Positions 7,801 to 14,178 of a stretch of DNA of 14,990 nt are shown one piece after another. Below the pieces are notes generated by a model that was given only the letters and a program-made list of their open reading frames with translations, had not been told where the DNA came from and searched no databases. Made by a program: the position numbers and the translations under genes. Within the stretch, counting starts at the first letter, position 1. Each line of letters opens with the position of its first letter. Origin of the DNA: JBJMHZ01 sp045807125 (lineage in GTDB: Bacteria; Actinomycetota; Actinomycetes; JAWWOL01); contig JBJMHZ010000001.1 of assembly GCA_045807125.1 (NCBI GenBank), positions 1 to 14,990 of the forward strand, written 5' to 3'.

Positions 7801-9082
7801 CGGCGACCGGCGCACCAGCTGGTCGCCCGGTCAGGGCGACGCCGACCCGGCGCTGACGCTGCGCTGGCCGGCGCGCCGGGCCGTCGACCGGCTGCGGCTG
7901 CGGCTGCCCGGTCCGGCCGGCCCGCCGGCCGCGGTGCCGACGAGGGTGCGCGTCGACACCGGCACGGGCGGCGGCGCCGTCGAGGTGCCGGTGCGCGCCG
8001 ACGGCACCGTGCGGTTCCCCGTGGCGCGCACCGACCACCTCACGATCCACTTCGCCGACGTGCTGCCGGCGGTCGACGTCGGGCTCACCGGGGTCCGCTC
8101 CCTGCGGCCCGTCGCGATCGCGGAGGTCGAGGTGCCCGGCGTGCGCGCCGTCCCCGTCGACCGCTTCGCCGAGCTGGACGTGCCGTGCGGCGCGGGCCCG
8201 CCGCTGCGCGTCGACGGCGTGCCGGTCGCGACCGGCGTCGACGGGACGGTGGGAGACGCCCTCGCCGGGCGCTCGCTGCGGCTCGTCGCCTGCGGCGATG
8301 ACGAGGCGCTGCACCTGCGCGCCGGCGAGCACCGCGTGGTGGCACCGCGCGGCGCCGCCTTCGCGGTCGACGCGCTGGCCCTCGGGCTGCCACCCGGCGC
8401 GGCGCCGACGACCGGGCGCGCCGTCACCGTGCAGCGCTGGGCCGCCGACGAGCGCACCGTGCGGGTCGGCCCTGGCGACGCCGCCTACCTGGCGCTCGCC
8501 GAGAACGCCAACGCCGGCTGGGTCGCGACGCTCGGCGGCCACCGGCTCGCCCCCGTCCGGCTCGACGGGTGGCGGCAGGGCTGGGCGCTCCCGGCCGGGG
8601 CCGTCGGCATCGTGCGGCTGTCCTACCGGCCCGACCGGCTCTACCGGGCCGGCCTCGTGGCCGGGGCGGTCGCCGTGCTCGTGCTGCTCGTCATCGGGCT
8701 CCTGCCGGCGAGGAGGGGGCCGCGGCCACCGGCCCGCGCCGCCGCGACCGGCGGGACAGGTGCCGTCGCGGTCGCGATCGCGGCCGCCGCGCTGCTGGCC
8801 TGGACGGCCGGCGGCTGGGGCCTGCTGGCCCTCGGCGCCGGGCTCGCGGTGCGGCACCGGGCCCGCCGCCTGCTGCCCCTGGTCGCGGCGGCCGGCGTGA
8901 TCGTCGCCGGGGCGGCCACCGCCTGGGCCGGCAGCCTCGCGCTCGCGCCGCTGGCGCTGGAGCGGGCGGCGACCGTGCTGAGCCTCGTGTCGGCCGGTGC
9001 GCTGGCCGCCGCGGTCGCGGGACCGGCGGCCGACCGCCTGCTCCGGTGGGCGCGCGCCCGCCTCAGCGCACGAGGCGCTTGA
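4892..9082 (+). CDS. aftD: Alpha-(1->3)-arabinofuranosyltransferase AftD
   Basis: The product has 1396 aa from GTG 4892, almost the length of mycobacterial AftD (about 1400). Helix 1 is at about 36-51, followed by an extracytoplasmic loop SDTKLDL (57-63) with Asp58/Asp62, candidates for the GT-C catalytic acid. More helices reach to about residue 430 and include VLLPWI (174-179) and APFRNIHKLD (381-390; R384-x3-K388). A large extracytoplasmic part follows. Two discoidin (F5/8 type C)-like carbohydrate-binding modules centre on AAFDGDQGTTW (about 745) and AVVDGDRRTSW (about 970). A later beta domain with paired cysteines precedes the AftD-typical DGWRQGWALPAG (about 1227). The C-terminus returns to the membrane (about 1250-1390). 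AftD adds alpha-1,3-arabinofuranose from decaprenyl-phosphoarabinose to arabinogalactan and/or lipoarabinomannan arabinan in mycobacteria. The gene is coupled to the upstream methyltransferase and overlaps the convergent acyltransferase by 20 bp. The exact acceptor here is inference. Confidence 0.93.
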   Translation: MTSVDGQPVTASPATPAVEPSAPPAALDRLRGRLTMALCCLLLTGFAFVQDEQLVTSDTKLDLTADPVGFFGRALHLWDPSAAFGQLQDQAYGYLVPMGPFFALGHAMALPAWVVQRLWLSLLLCAAFAGAARLSSALGVRRRHAALLAGLAYAVAPRMMTLLGPSSVEAVPYVLLPWIVLPLVRGAAGEGYGASERRAAARSAGALFLVGGVNAAATLAVLPVPVLYLLTRAGGPRRRRLVGWWVAGVGLACLWWVLPLLLLGRYSVPFLDYIETGAVTTGTTSLTEVLRGTSHWMSYLSIGGHPTWPAAHLLVAVPALVLNTAVVAGLGLAGLAGRSRERTFLVLTALLGIALLTFGHVGPLAHPGAGAERAALDGALAPFRNIHKLDAVLRLPLAVGVGLLLDRGWRPSLRIRAVALMAAAGSLLAVSAPLTTARLAPTGSYAALPGYWHRAAQWLAAHGGGARALLVPASGFAEYEWGRPMDEPLQALAAGPWAVRSQVPFGSLGAMRVMDAVESRLDDGRGSPGLAAYLARAGVGYLVLRNDLDWVGTGAPRPSLVHQALARSPGLARVAAFGPLTGGLPAAGGQSRDGGLDPDYPAVEIWATAATAQRAVAYPAAGPLVVSGGPESLLDLADAGAPLDRAAFLSGDTAGAGTTGARWIDTDGLRRRERSFADVRGDASATLTADDDGVLGRREMDYLPVPGVRHQTVARVIGARAVRASSATSDAGQVLLHAAGHQPAAAFDGDQGTTWVAGGLTGAVGEWVELDLDHPADPAGLTVTFATAPFLGPAVSAVTVLTDRGSAHAVVAPTDLPQRLPVPRGTTRTVRLRVDGVGAPGPGWVAVRELTLPGVDVSRTLVLPADGPPPGAAGGPAYLLGAARGATAGCVDLPSGRRCDPALAVPGEDDGGLDRTLTVPADATLGVSGTVAALPGAALDALVTPPGAPQVSATSVAVPDPAGRPAAVVDGDRRTSWSPGQGDADPALTLRWPARRAVDRLRLRLPGPAGPPAAVPTRVRVDTGTGGGAVEVPVRADGTVRFPVARTDHLTIHFADVLPAVDVGLTGVRSLRPVAIAEVEVPGVRAVPVDRFAELDVPCGAGPPLRVDGVPVATGVDGTVGDALAGRSLRLVACGDDEALHLRAGEHRVVAPRGAAFAVDALALGLPPGAAPTTGRAVTVQRWAADERTVRVGPGDAAYLALAENANAGWVATLGGHRLAPVRLDGWRQGWALPAGAVGIVRLSYRPDRLYRAGLVAGAVAVLVLLVIGLLPARRGPRPPARAAATGGTGAVAVAIAAAALLAWTAGGWGLLALGAGLAVRHRARRLLPLVAAAGVIVAGAATAWAGSLALAPLALERAATVLSLVSAGALAAAVAGPAADRLLRWARARLSARGA

Positions 9083-10313
9083 GCCGCAGCACCGGCTCCT
9101 CGAGCCAGCGGTAGCTCAGCGTCGACACCAGCACCGTCGTGGCCAGCACCGCGACCAGCATCACGACGAAGTGCCCGGAGAAGAGCGGGTAGCCGAGGGC
9201 CGCGTAGATGCCCTGCTGCAGGCAGAGGTGCCAGAGGAACACGCCGTACGAGATCTCGCCGAGGAAGCGCAGCGGCCCGGTCGTGAGCAGCGCCTGCGGC
9301 CGCCACCCGGACCCGTGCGGCGCGAGCGCGCAGGGCGCGACGAGCAGGCCGGCTGCCGCGACGTACAGCACGTGCTTGGTGGCCACCTGCCAGGCGGTGA
9401 ACCCGTCGATGAGGCGCGGGCCGCAAAGCGGCGTGGTCGACAGCCAGAGCGCGGCCGCGGCCAGGGCCCAGCAGAGCCAGGGCGCCTCGCCGAGCATCCG
9501 CAGCGTGGGGAAGGCGGCGCGGTCGGCCGTCACGCGCACCTGGACGACGGCGAGCGCCATCCCGGCGGCGAACCAGTCGAGGTGCCCGGGCAGCCACAGC
9601 CCGGCCAGCCTGGGGTCGAGGAAGTGGCCGGTGGTGACGGCTGCGCTCCAGCCGAGGCTGCCGGCGGCGAGAGCGGCGAGCGCGATCAGCTCGAACCGGG
9701 CCTGGGCGCCCGGCGCCCGCCGCCGCGACCGCACGCCGAGCAGCCACGCGAGCAGCGGCAGCGCGAGGTAGAACGAGACCTCGACGCAGAGGCTCCACAC
9801 CATCGCCAGCCCCTGGTAGATCCGGGCGGGCAGGTAGATCTGGGCGAGGCCGTACTGCACCAGCCAGTCGACCGGCGTGCGCAGCTGGTCGCGGTCGATC
9901 GTGAGCAGGGTGACGGTCAGCGCCAGCCAGTACGCGGGCAGGATGCGCAGCGCGCGCCGCCACAGGTAGCCGCGGACCGCGGGGGACCGGCCGGCGCCGA
10001 GGTGGGCCGCCGCCCACGGCCGGTAGAGCAGGAAGCCGGACAGCACGAAGAACACGGTGACCCCGGCATCGAGCCGGGCGGTCGCGACGCCCACCGGCCC
10101 GCCGCGCAGGCTAAGCCCGGTGGAGAACCCGACGTGGGTGAGGACCACGGCGAGCGCGGCGAGCGCGCGCACCCCGTCCAGCGCCGGGAACCGGCCGGTC
10201 GCGGCGGCCGAGTGGGTGACCGGCTCGGCCGTCCCCGACGCCGTGAGCTCGCCGCCCGGCCGGGGCAGCGGCGGCGCGACGCCGGCCCCGGTGAGCGTCA
10301 CGCGTGCTCCCAT
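9063..10313 (-). CDS. Acyltransferase 3 family integral membrane protein (OafA/Rv0228-like)
   Basis: The 416-aa product has the family's diagnostic features: FPALDGVRALAALAVVLTH (42-60) holding R49-x10-H60, LDAGVTVFFVLSGFLLYRP (81-99), and the basic loop YLWRRALRILPAYW (116-129). About ten hydrophobic segments follow, the usual membrane topology for enzymes that transfer acetyl, succinyl or other acyl groups to extracytoplasmic sugars. The C-terminus keeps YRWLEEPVLRLKR, common to the family. The ATG at 10313 has no clear ribosome site; a GTG four codons later (10301) follows GGGAG with 5-nt spacing and may be the true start. The N-terminal 40 residues are low-complexity. It is convergent with aftD (20-bp overlap) and divergent from the DUF3068 gene, matching the Rv0227c/Rv0228 arrangement. 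Probable role: acylating the arabinan or lipoglycan; the acyl group is unknown. Confidence 0.9.
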   Translation of the reverse strand: MGARVTLTGAGVAPPLPRPGGELTASGTAEPVTHSAAATGRFPALDGVRALAALAVVLTHVGFSTGLSLRGGPVGVATARLDAGVTVFFVLSGFLLYRPWAAAHLGAGRSPAVRGYLWRRALRILPAYWLALTVTLLTIDRDQLRTPVDWLVQYGLAQIYLPARIYQGLAMVWSLCVEVSFYLALPLLAWLLGVRSRRRAPGAQARFELIALAALAAGSLGWSAAVTTGHFLDPRLAGLWLPGHLDWFAAGMALAVVQVRVTADRAAFPTLRMLGEAPWLCWALAAAALWLSTTPLCGPRLIDGFTAWQVATKHVLYVAAAGLLVAPCALAPHGSGWRPQALLTTGPLRFLGEISYGVFLWHLCLQQGIYAALGYPLFSGHFVVMLVAVLATTVLVSTLSYRWLEEPVLRLKRLVR

Positions 10314-10405
10314 CGGCAGGTTGGCGCGAGTTTCGGGACCGGCGGCGCCACGGTGCGCTAGCCTTCGGCGACGTCGAACACTACTCGGCAGTGAAGGACT
10401 GGGGG
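10314..10405. promoter_or_regulatory. Divergent intergenic region (acyltransferase / DUF3068)
   Basis: This 92-base region must hold both start signals. I see no convincing -35/-10 pair. The rightward gene has AAGGA (10394-10398) as ribosome site. TAGCCT (10359-10364) is a weak -10 candidate without a partner. Confidence 0.25.
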
Positions 10406-11380
10406 ATGCGTCGGATCGCAGGTTACCTGGTGCTGGCGCTCGGCGTTGCCTGCTTGGTCGCCGCGCCGCTGCTGCGGTTCTGGGTCTATCCCCAGGTCGC
10501 CAAGTTCCCGCTCAACCAGGAGACGTTCGACAGCGCGGCCGGTCCCGGCTACTACTTCAGCCCCACCGAGCTGAAGGTGATCGGCCCGGTGCAGCTCACC
10601 GTCAACCGGCAGACGAAGGGCATCGCGCACCTCGGGTCGTCGTCGGTGGCGGTGTGGGACACCTTCCAGCAGATCGACGGGCCGGACGGCAAGCCGATCC
10701 CCCAGGGCGCGGTGGTCGAGCACATCCCGCTCGACCGGCGCACCGGCGCGGCGGTCCACTGCTGCGACGAGCAGCCGGCGCACCACGGTGCCCACACGCT
10801 GGTGATGCCGTTCGACAGCAAGCGGACGATCGATGGCAAGCCCGCGACGTACCGCTACTGGGACGCCATCCCGGCCAGGCCGTTCGACGTCACCTACGTC
10901 CGCACGCTGAAGGACCCGGTGAGCGGGCTCACGGTGCAGGAGTACCGCGGCGCTATCAAGCCGTTCAAGTACGACTCCCTCGAGCTGCCCGCGTCGGTCA
11001 TCGGCACGGGCACCGGCACGACGATGGTGCCGGTTGACCGGTGGTACGAGAACACCGACTACACGATCGACGTCGAGCCGCGCACCGGGGTCATCCTCAA
11101 CGGTCATTCCAGCCCGCACATGTGGTTCCAGAGCAGCGACGGGGCGCACAAGCTCGACGCCCTGAAGATCTCGCTGTCGGTCACCAGGCCGTCGGTGCAG
11201 GACCTCGCCAAGCTGGCCCGCGACGGCAGGAACGGGCTGACGCTCGTCGGGCTGGTGCTGCCGATCGTTGCCCTCGTGCTCGGGATCGGGCTGCTGCTGC
11301 TGTGGTGGTTCCTGCTTCGCGACCGCGCGCAGAGCGACACCGCCCGCGGTGTCGGCACGCCCTCCCCGCAGCCGGTCTGA
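10406..11380 (+). CDS. DUF3068 (PorA-family-annotated) membrane protein, Rv0227c-like
   Basis: I chose ATG 10406 because AAGGA lies 7 nt upstream and the protein then begins with the family's short basic MRRIAGYLVLALG. A GTG at 10391 is the alternative. The 324-aa protein has two membrane anchors, at about 5-23 and 276-303, flanking a large extracytoplasmic domain. That domain carries DUF3068-like stretches: HTLVMPFDSKRTIDGKPATYRYWDAIPARPFDVTYVR in the middle, a Gly-Thr-rich loop, and a VEPRTGVILNG strand. A Cys-Cys pair lies in AVHCCDEQ (about 118). Databases often label the family porin PorA, yet nothing here looks like a pore. From memory, a DUF3068 protein of Corynebacterineae was linked to lipomannan maturation and lipoarabinomannan synthesis. 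That fits the aftD and acyltransferase neighbours and suggests an accessory or scaffold role for lipoglycan assembly outside the membrane. Confidence 0.88.
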   Translation: MRRIAGYLVLALGVACLVAAPLLRFWVYPQVAKFPLNQETFDSAAGPGYYFSPTELKVIGPVQLTVNRQTKGIAHLGSSSVAVWDTFQQIDGPDGKPIPQGAVVEHIPLDRRTGAAVHCCDEQPAHHGAHTLVMPFDSKRTIDGKPATYRYWDAIPARPFDVTYVRTLKDPVSGLTVQEYRGAIKPFKYDSLELPASVIGTGTGTTMVPVDRWYENTDYTIDVEPRTGVILNGHSSPHMWFQSSDGAHKLDALKISLSVTRPSVQDLAKLARDGRNGLTLVGLVLPIVALVLGIGLLLLWWFLLRDRAQSDTARGVGTPSPQPV

Positions 11381-11395
11381 GCGCCCTGCGGCGCT
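11380..11395. terminator. Bidirectional hairpin between convergent genes
   Basis: AGCGCC (11380-11385) and GGCGCT (11390-11395) form a perfect 6-bp stem with loop CTGC. It starts at the last base of the DUF3068 stop codon and covers part of the DUF4015 stop codon, in a 13-bp gap between convergent genes. There is no T-tract in either direction, which is common for actinobacterial hairpin terminators. Confidence 0.5.
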
Positions 11396-13004
11396 AGTGC
11401 TTCATCACCGGCGTCGCGGCGACGTCGTAGTCGCACCCGGCGTTCCACAGCAGGAAGCCCTCGATGCCGTTGCGCTGGGCGCCACGCTCCTGCGCGAGGA
11501 CCTGCGCGGCGGTGTAGTGCACGCCGAGCGAGAAGTCCTGCAGCCAGGGGATGACGACCGCGTGGGTGCCCTTCAGCTTGGTGTTGAAGTCCTTCAGCGA
11601 GCGCTGCACGATCGCGTACGGGTGCGAGTTGGGGTTGCCGATGCCGTACTCGCCCGGCCCCCAGTGCGAGGGGTAGACCATCGGCGAGACGTAGTCGGCG
11701 TACTGCGCGATCATCGGGATGTTCTGCGCGATCTCCTTCGGCCTGGTCGCCGCGATCCCGAACACCGAGGCGCCGAGGAACGTGTCGGTGCCGGCCGCGT
11801 CGAGCGCCGCCCTCGTCTGGCGCACGAAGTCGGCGACCTGCGCCTCCCCGGTGCCGTGCAGGCCGGCGATGCGCATCTGCTTCAGGTCGCCGTCGGGGCG
11901 GCGGACGTAGTCGTAGAGGATGTCGTCGAAGCCGAGCTTGGCCGCCTCGACCGCGATGTCGACGTTGTACTGCTGCACCTCTGGGTTGGCGAAGTTGGCG
12001 AAGGCGTAGCTGCCGTACGTGCCCTGCCACGGCTTGCGCGACCGGTCCTGGATGACCCAGTCGTGGTGCCCGTGCTTCCACGCCCAGCCGGCCAGCTTGG
12101 GATCGTGGAAGGCGACCAGGCGCCCCACCACCCGCACCCCGAGCCCGTGCAGCTGGTCGAGCATCGCCTTGGCGTCGTACGCGGCGAACTTCGTGGCGTG
12201 GTCCTGGACGGCCAGCGGCACCTGGCTCTTGTAGCCGAGCACGCCGTCCTCGTCCTTGATGTCGACCTCGACGGCGTTGATGCGGTGCTGCTTGACGAGG
12301 CGAAGGACGGCGTCGCGCTTGGGCTTGTAGCCCCACGCGAGCGCCGTCATGTGGACGGCCCTGGTGAGCGGCACGTCGAACTTGACGCTGACCTGGCGCT
12401 CGGTCCTGTTGCCGGCCGGGTCGGTGGCGACGACGGTGAGCTGGCCGGGCGCCTTGGGGAACGACTCGCTCCAGGTCGAGCCGGCGACCTTGACCGGCTG
12501 CCCGTTGACGGTGACCACGGCGCCCGGCTCGACGTCGCCGCCCACGGTGACCGGCTTGCCCATCGGCAGCGGCCCCGGAGCCTTGACCGCGAGGCTCGGC
12601 GGCGTGCCGTCGACCGTGAACGAGCGGGTGTAGTGCTTGCCGGCGACGTCGACCACGAGGACGTGCGTGCCGTCGGGGAGCCGGCCGGGGCTGAACCGGG
12701 CGCCCGCGCCGTCCGGCGTCACGGTCACCGGCCGGCCGTCGACGGTGGCGCTCACCTTGTCGGCCGAGGTGCCGGAGACGTGGACGGTCGTCGCGGCCAG
12801 CCGGTCGGGAGCGACGGACGCGCCGTCGGCCGGCCAGCCCTGCACCTTCGAGGTGGTGGCCGTCGTCGCGCCGCTGTTGCTGCCGAGCACGAGCGGGGTG
12901 ACCACCGCTGCGCCGGCGACGATGACGACGGGCACCAGCACGCGGGGGCGCAGGACCGCGGAGAGGCCATGGCGAGAGCGTCCGGTCGGGGTGAGGGGGG
13001 ACAC
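11394..13004 (-). CDS. Membrane-anchored DUF4015 putative glycoside hydrolase with Ig-like N-terminal domains
   Basis: The 536-aa product starts at GTG 13004 with GAGGAG 5 nt upstream. A signal-anchor helix lies at about 20-41 after a basic N-terminus. Residues 53-131 and 133-210 form two beta-rich Ig/cadherin-like modules; VDGTPP (131-136) and ATDPAGNRTERQVSV (193-207) are typical linkers. The C-terminal 213-525 is a TIM-barrel-like DUF4015 domain. It opens with VHMTALAWGYK, has acid-rich strand ends at NAVEVDIKDEDG (243-254) and FDDILYDYVRRPDG (359-372), and then YVSPMVYPSHWGPGEYG and a final GFLLWNAGCDYD. DUF4015 is related to glycoside hydrolases, with the Asp residues of the DILYDYVR strand as likely catalytic candidates. 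Substrates are generally unknown. Probable role: trimming an envelope or extracellular glycan. It is followed in reverse by the DUF3068 gene and preceded by the methyltransferase at 114 bp. Confidence 0.85.
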   Translation of the reverse strand: MSPLTPTGRSRHGLSAVLRPRVLVPVVIVAGAAVVTPLVLGSNSGATTATTSKVQGWPADGASVAPDRLAATTVHVSGTSADKVSATVDGRPVTVTPDGAGARFSPGRLPDGTHVLVVDVAGKHYTRSFTVDGTPPSLAVKAPGPLPMGKPVTVGGDVEPGAVVTVNGQPVKVAGSTWSESFPKAPGQLTVVATDPAGNRTERQVSVKFDVPLTRAVHMTALAWGYKPKRDAVLRLVKQHRINAVEVDIKDEDGVLGYKSQVPLAVQDHATKFAAYDAKAMLDQLHGLGVRVVGRLVAFHDPKLAGWAWKHGHHDWVIQDRSRKPWQGTYGSYAFANFANPEVQQYNVDIAVEAAKLGFDDILYDYVRRPDGDLKQMRIAGLHGTGEAQVADFVRQTRAALDAAGTDTFLGASVFGIAATRPKEIAQNIPMIAQYADYVSPMVYPSHWGPGEYGIGNPNSHPYAIVQRSLKDFNTKLKGTHAVVIPWLQDFSLGVHYTAAQVLAQERGAQRNGIEGFLLWNAGCDYDVAATPVMKH

Positions 13005-13048
13005 GAGACTCCTCGGAAGAGCGGGCCTGACCTGCTGCGCAGCCTAGC

Positions 13049-13077
13049 CCGCCCGCTGGGGCGGTTGCGGTAACCGC
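13049..13077 (-). promoter_or_regulatory. Two overlapping, mutually exclusive hairpins between methyltransferase and DUF4015 gene
   Basis: In the 114-base gap (13005-13118), CCGCCC (13049-13054) pairs with GGGCGG (13059-13064) around a 4-nt loop. GCGGTT (13061-13066) pairs with AACCGC (13072-13077) around a 5-nt loop. They share bases 13061-13064, so only one can form at a time. On the leftward transcript the second forms first. This could be a terminator for the methyltransferase or an attenuator for the DUF4015 gene. A -10-like TAGGCT (minus strand, 13046-13041) follows without a well-spaced -35 box. Confidence 0.35.
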
Positions 13078-13118
13078 TCCGATTCTGCACGAAGCGTCGC
13101 GGCCGGCACGAATGCGGC

Positions 13119-13934
13119 TCAGGCGGGGCGCTCCGTGACGAAGATCGCCGTGCCGGGGAAGAGCCGGCCGCGCAGCGGGCTCCACTGGCCCCACGTTCGC
13201 TGGTGCCCGGCCGGCCACTCCGGCTCGACGAGGTCGCGCAGCACGAGGCCGGCGGCGACGATCTCGCGCACCCGGTCGCCGAGGGTGCGGTGCTGCTCGA
13301 CGTACGTGGGCCGGCCGGCGAGGTCGACCTCGACGTAGGGCCGGCGGTCGAAGTACGGCATCGTCACCGTGAGCCCCTCCGGCCCCGGGTCGTCGGGAAA
13401 GCACCACCGCATCGGATGGGTCACCGCGAAGGCCCACCGGCCGCCGGGGCGCAGCACCCGCGCGACCTCGGCCATCACCGCGCCGGAATCGGCGACGAAC
13501 GGCACTGCGCCGAAGGCCGAGAACGCGATGTCGAAGCTGCCGTCGGCGAACGGCAGCGCGACCGCGTCGGCCTCCACGAGGGGCAGGGCCGTGCCGTTGA
13601 GCGCGTCGAGGCGCCTGGCGTGGCGCAGCTGCGCGGCCGAGAGGTCGATGGCGACGGGGCGCCCGCCCTGGCGTGCGACCCAGCGCGCGCACTGCGCGCC
13701 GCCGCAGCCCACCTCCAGCAGGTCGCGCCCCTCGATCTCGCCGAGCAGCCGGGCACGGGCCTCGTCCAGCCCCTCGGGGCACCAGACGAACCGCGCGTCG
13801 CCGAGGAACTCGCCGTGCTCGGCCTGGTAGTCGTCGGCGACGTGGTCCCACCAGGCGCGATTGGCGCGCGCCGTCTCGGCGCCGCCGACCGGCCGGCGGT
13901 CCACGCCCACGGTCCCGGGGAAGCTCTCGACCAT
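13119..13934 (-). CDS. Class I SAM-dependent methyltransferase divergent from rpsA
   Basis: With ATG 13934 the product has 271 aa. An upstream extension in frame lacks methyltransferase similarity and crosses the rpsA promoter, so I reject it. After a variable 20-residue lead comes RANRAWWDHVADDYQAEHGEFLG, typical of the actinobacterial family found beside rpsA. Motif I is LLEVGCGGAQCARW (about 72-85), with Ala in place of the third Gly, followed by AIDLSAAQL (Asp for SAM ribose) and EADAVALPFADGSFDIAFSAFGAVPFV (motifs II/III). A VARVLRPGGRWAFAVTHPM strand and a substrate-binding C-terminal region follow. No strong Shine-Dalgarno is visible; instead the start codon is inside nested inverted repeats. 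The substrate is unknown. Its place beside rpsA is, from memory, conserved in Streptomyces and relatives, so it is housekeeping rather than part of the envelope cluster. Confidence 0.86.
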   Translation of the reverse strand: MVESFPGTVGVDRRPVGGAETARANRAWWDHVADDYQAEHGEFLGDARFVWCPEGLDEARARLLGEIEGRDLLEVGCGGAQCARWVARQGGRPVAIDLSAAQLRHARRLDALNGTALPLVEADAVALPFADGSFDIAFSAFGAVPFVADSGAVMAEVARVLRPGGRWAFAVTHPMRWCFPDDPGPEGLTVTMPYFDRRPYVEVDLAGRPTYVEQHRTLGDRVREIVAAGLVLRDLVEPEWPAGHQRTWGQWSPLRGRLFPGTAIFVTERPA

Positions 13935-13950
13935 CCGCCAAGGATGGCGG
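13931..13950 (-). promoter_or_regulatory. Nested inverted repeats over the methyltransferase start codon
   Basis: CCATCC (13931-13936) pairs with GGATGG (13942-13947), loop 5 nt. CCGCC (13935-13939) pairs with GGCGG (13946-13950), loop 6 nt. On the minus strand the second hairpin ends directly before ATG 13934 and the first includes it. The two exclude each other. They replace a normal ribosome site and could control initiation; this is inference. Confidence 0.35.
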
Positions 13951-13982
13951 CACCCGCCGAGGTGAGCATCTCGTAGCCGAAA

Positions 13983-14011
13983 TTGCCGGTCCGGTGCCGA
14001 CCACGTATTGT
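13983..14011 (+). promoter_or_regulatory. rpsA promoter (-35 TTGCCG, 17 bp, -10 TATTGT)
   Basis: TTGCCG (13983-13988) and TATTGT (14006-14011) are separated by exactly 17 bp, each with four of six consensus matches. This is the best promoter in the window. The predicted start is near A14017, giving an rpsA leader of about 160 nt. The leftward promoter of the methyltransferase was not found. Confidence 0.6.
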
Positions 14012-14015
14012 GGTC
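13999..14015. promoter_or_regulatory. Inverted repeat (operator-like) over the rpsA -10 box
   Basis: GACCAC (13999-14004) and GTGGTC (14010-14015) form a perfect 6-bp dyad with a 5-bp AT-rich centre that coincides with the -10 TATTGT. The position suits a repressor or regulator binding site. A hairpin role is less likely, since it lies upstream of the predicted transcript start. Confidence 0.4.
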
Positions 14016-14016
14016 G

Positions 14017-14040
14017 ATGCGCTGTTGGGCCTGCGCTTGA
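14017..14040 (+). CDS. Possible leaderless upstream mini-ORF of rpsA (7 aa)
   Basis: ATG 14017 falls six bases after the -10 box, where transcription should start, and opens a seven-codon frame, MRCWACA, ending in TGA. Leaderless translation is common in actinobacteria, and cysteine-rich leaderless peptides are known attenuators in mycobacteria. Here the two Cys codons and one Trp codon are suggestive only. A stem CTGCG/CGCAG (14031-14035 with 14043-14047) overlaps the stop and would be covered by a translating ribosome. It could equally be chance. Confidence 0.3.
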   Translation: MRCWACA

Positions 14041-14178
14041 CTCGCAGGGAGCAGGCTCGCGCTCGTCGTGTCGTCACCTTGGTAGTCAGTCCCTGAAGAC
14101 CACGTCCGCCGGCTAAACGACAAGGGCCCTCCGGCGCTAGCCGCACCATCGACCCTCTGTCCGGAGACCGACCCCCAC
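14031..14178 (+). promoter_or_regulatory. Structured rpsA leader
   Basis: Several short stems are visible: CTGCG/CGCAG (14031-14047), CGGC/GCCG with loop GCTA (14132-14143), and an alternative pairing CGGCTA (14110-14115) with TAGCCG (14138-14143) that competes with it. The palindrome AGGGCCCT lies at 14123-14130. The weak Shine-Dalgarno CCGGAGA (14161-14167) is 11 nt before the ATG. S1 represses its own mRNA in E. coli; a similar leader control here is inference. Confidence 0.35.

Noticed and set aside
4721..8857. 1378-codon open frame antisense to aftD
   Set aside because: Low-complexity Arg/Gly/Pro/His composition with no recognisable domain, typical of the open antisense frame of a high-GC gene; the + frame is a clear full-length AftD.
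11104..14004. 966-codon minus frame spanning the DUF3068 end, the DUF4015 gene and the methyltransferase
   Set aside because: It overlaps three genes with good motifs and ribosome sites in other frames and has no domain of its own.
14037..14042. TTGACT, a good-looking -35 box in the rpsA leader
   Set aside because: No AT-containing hexamer lies 16-19 bp downstream; the sequence there is GC-rich.
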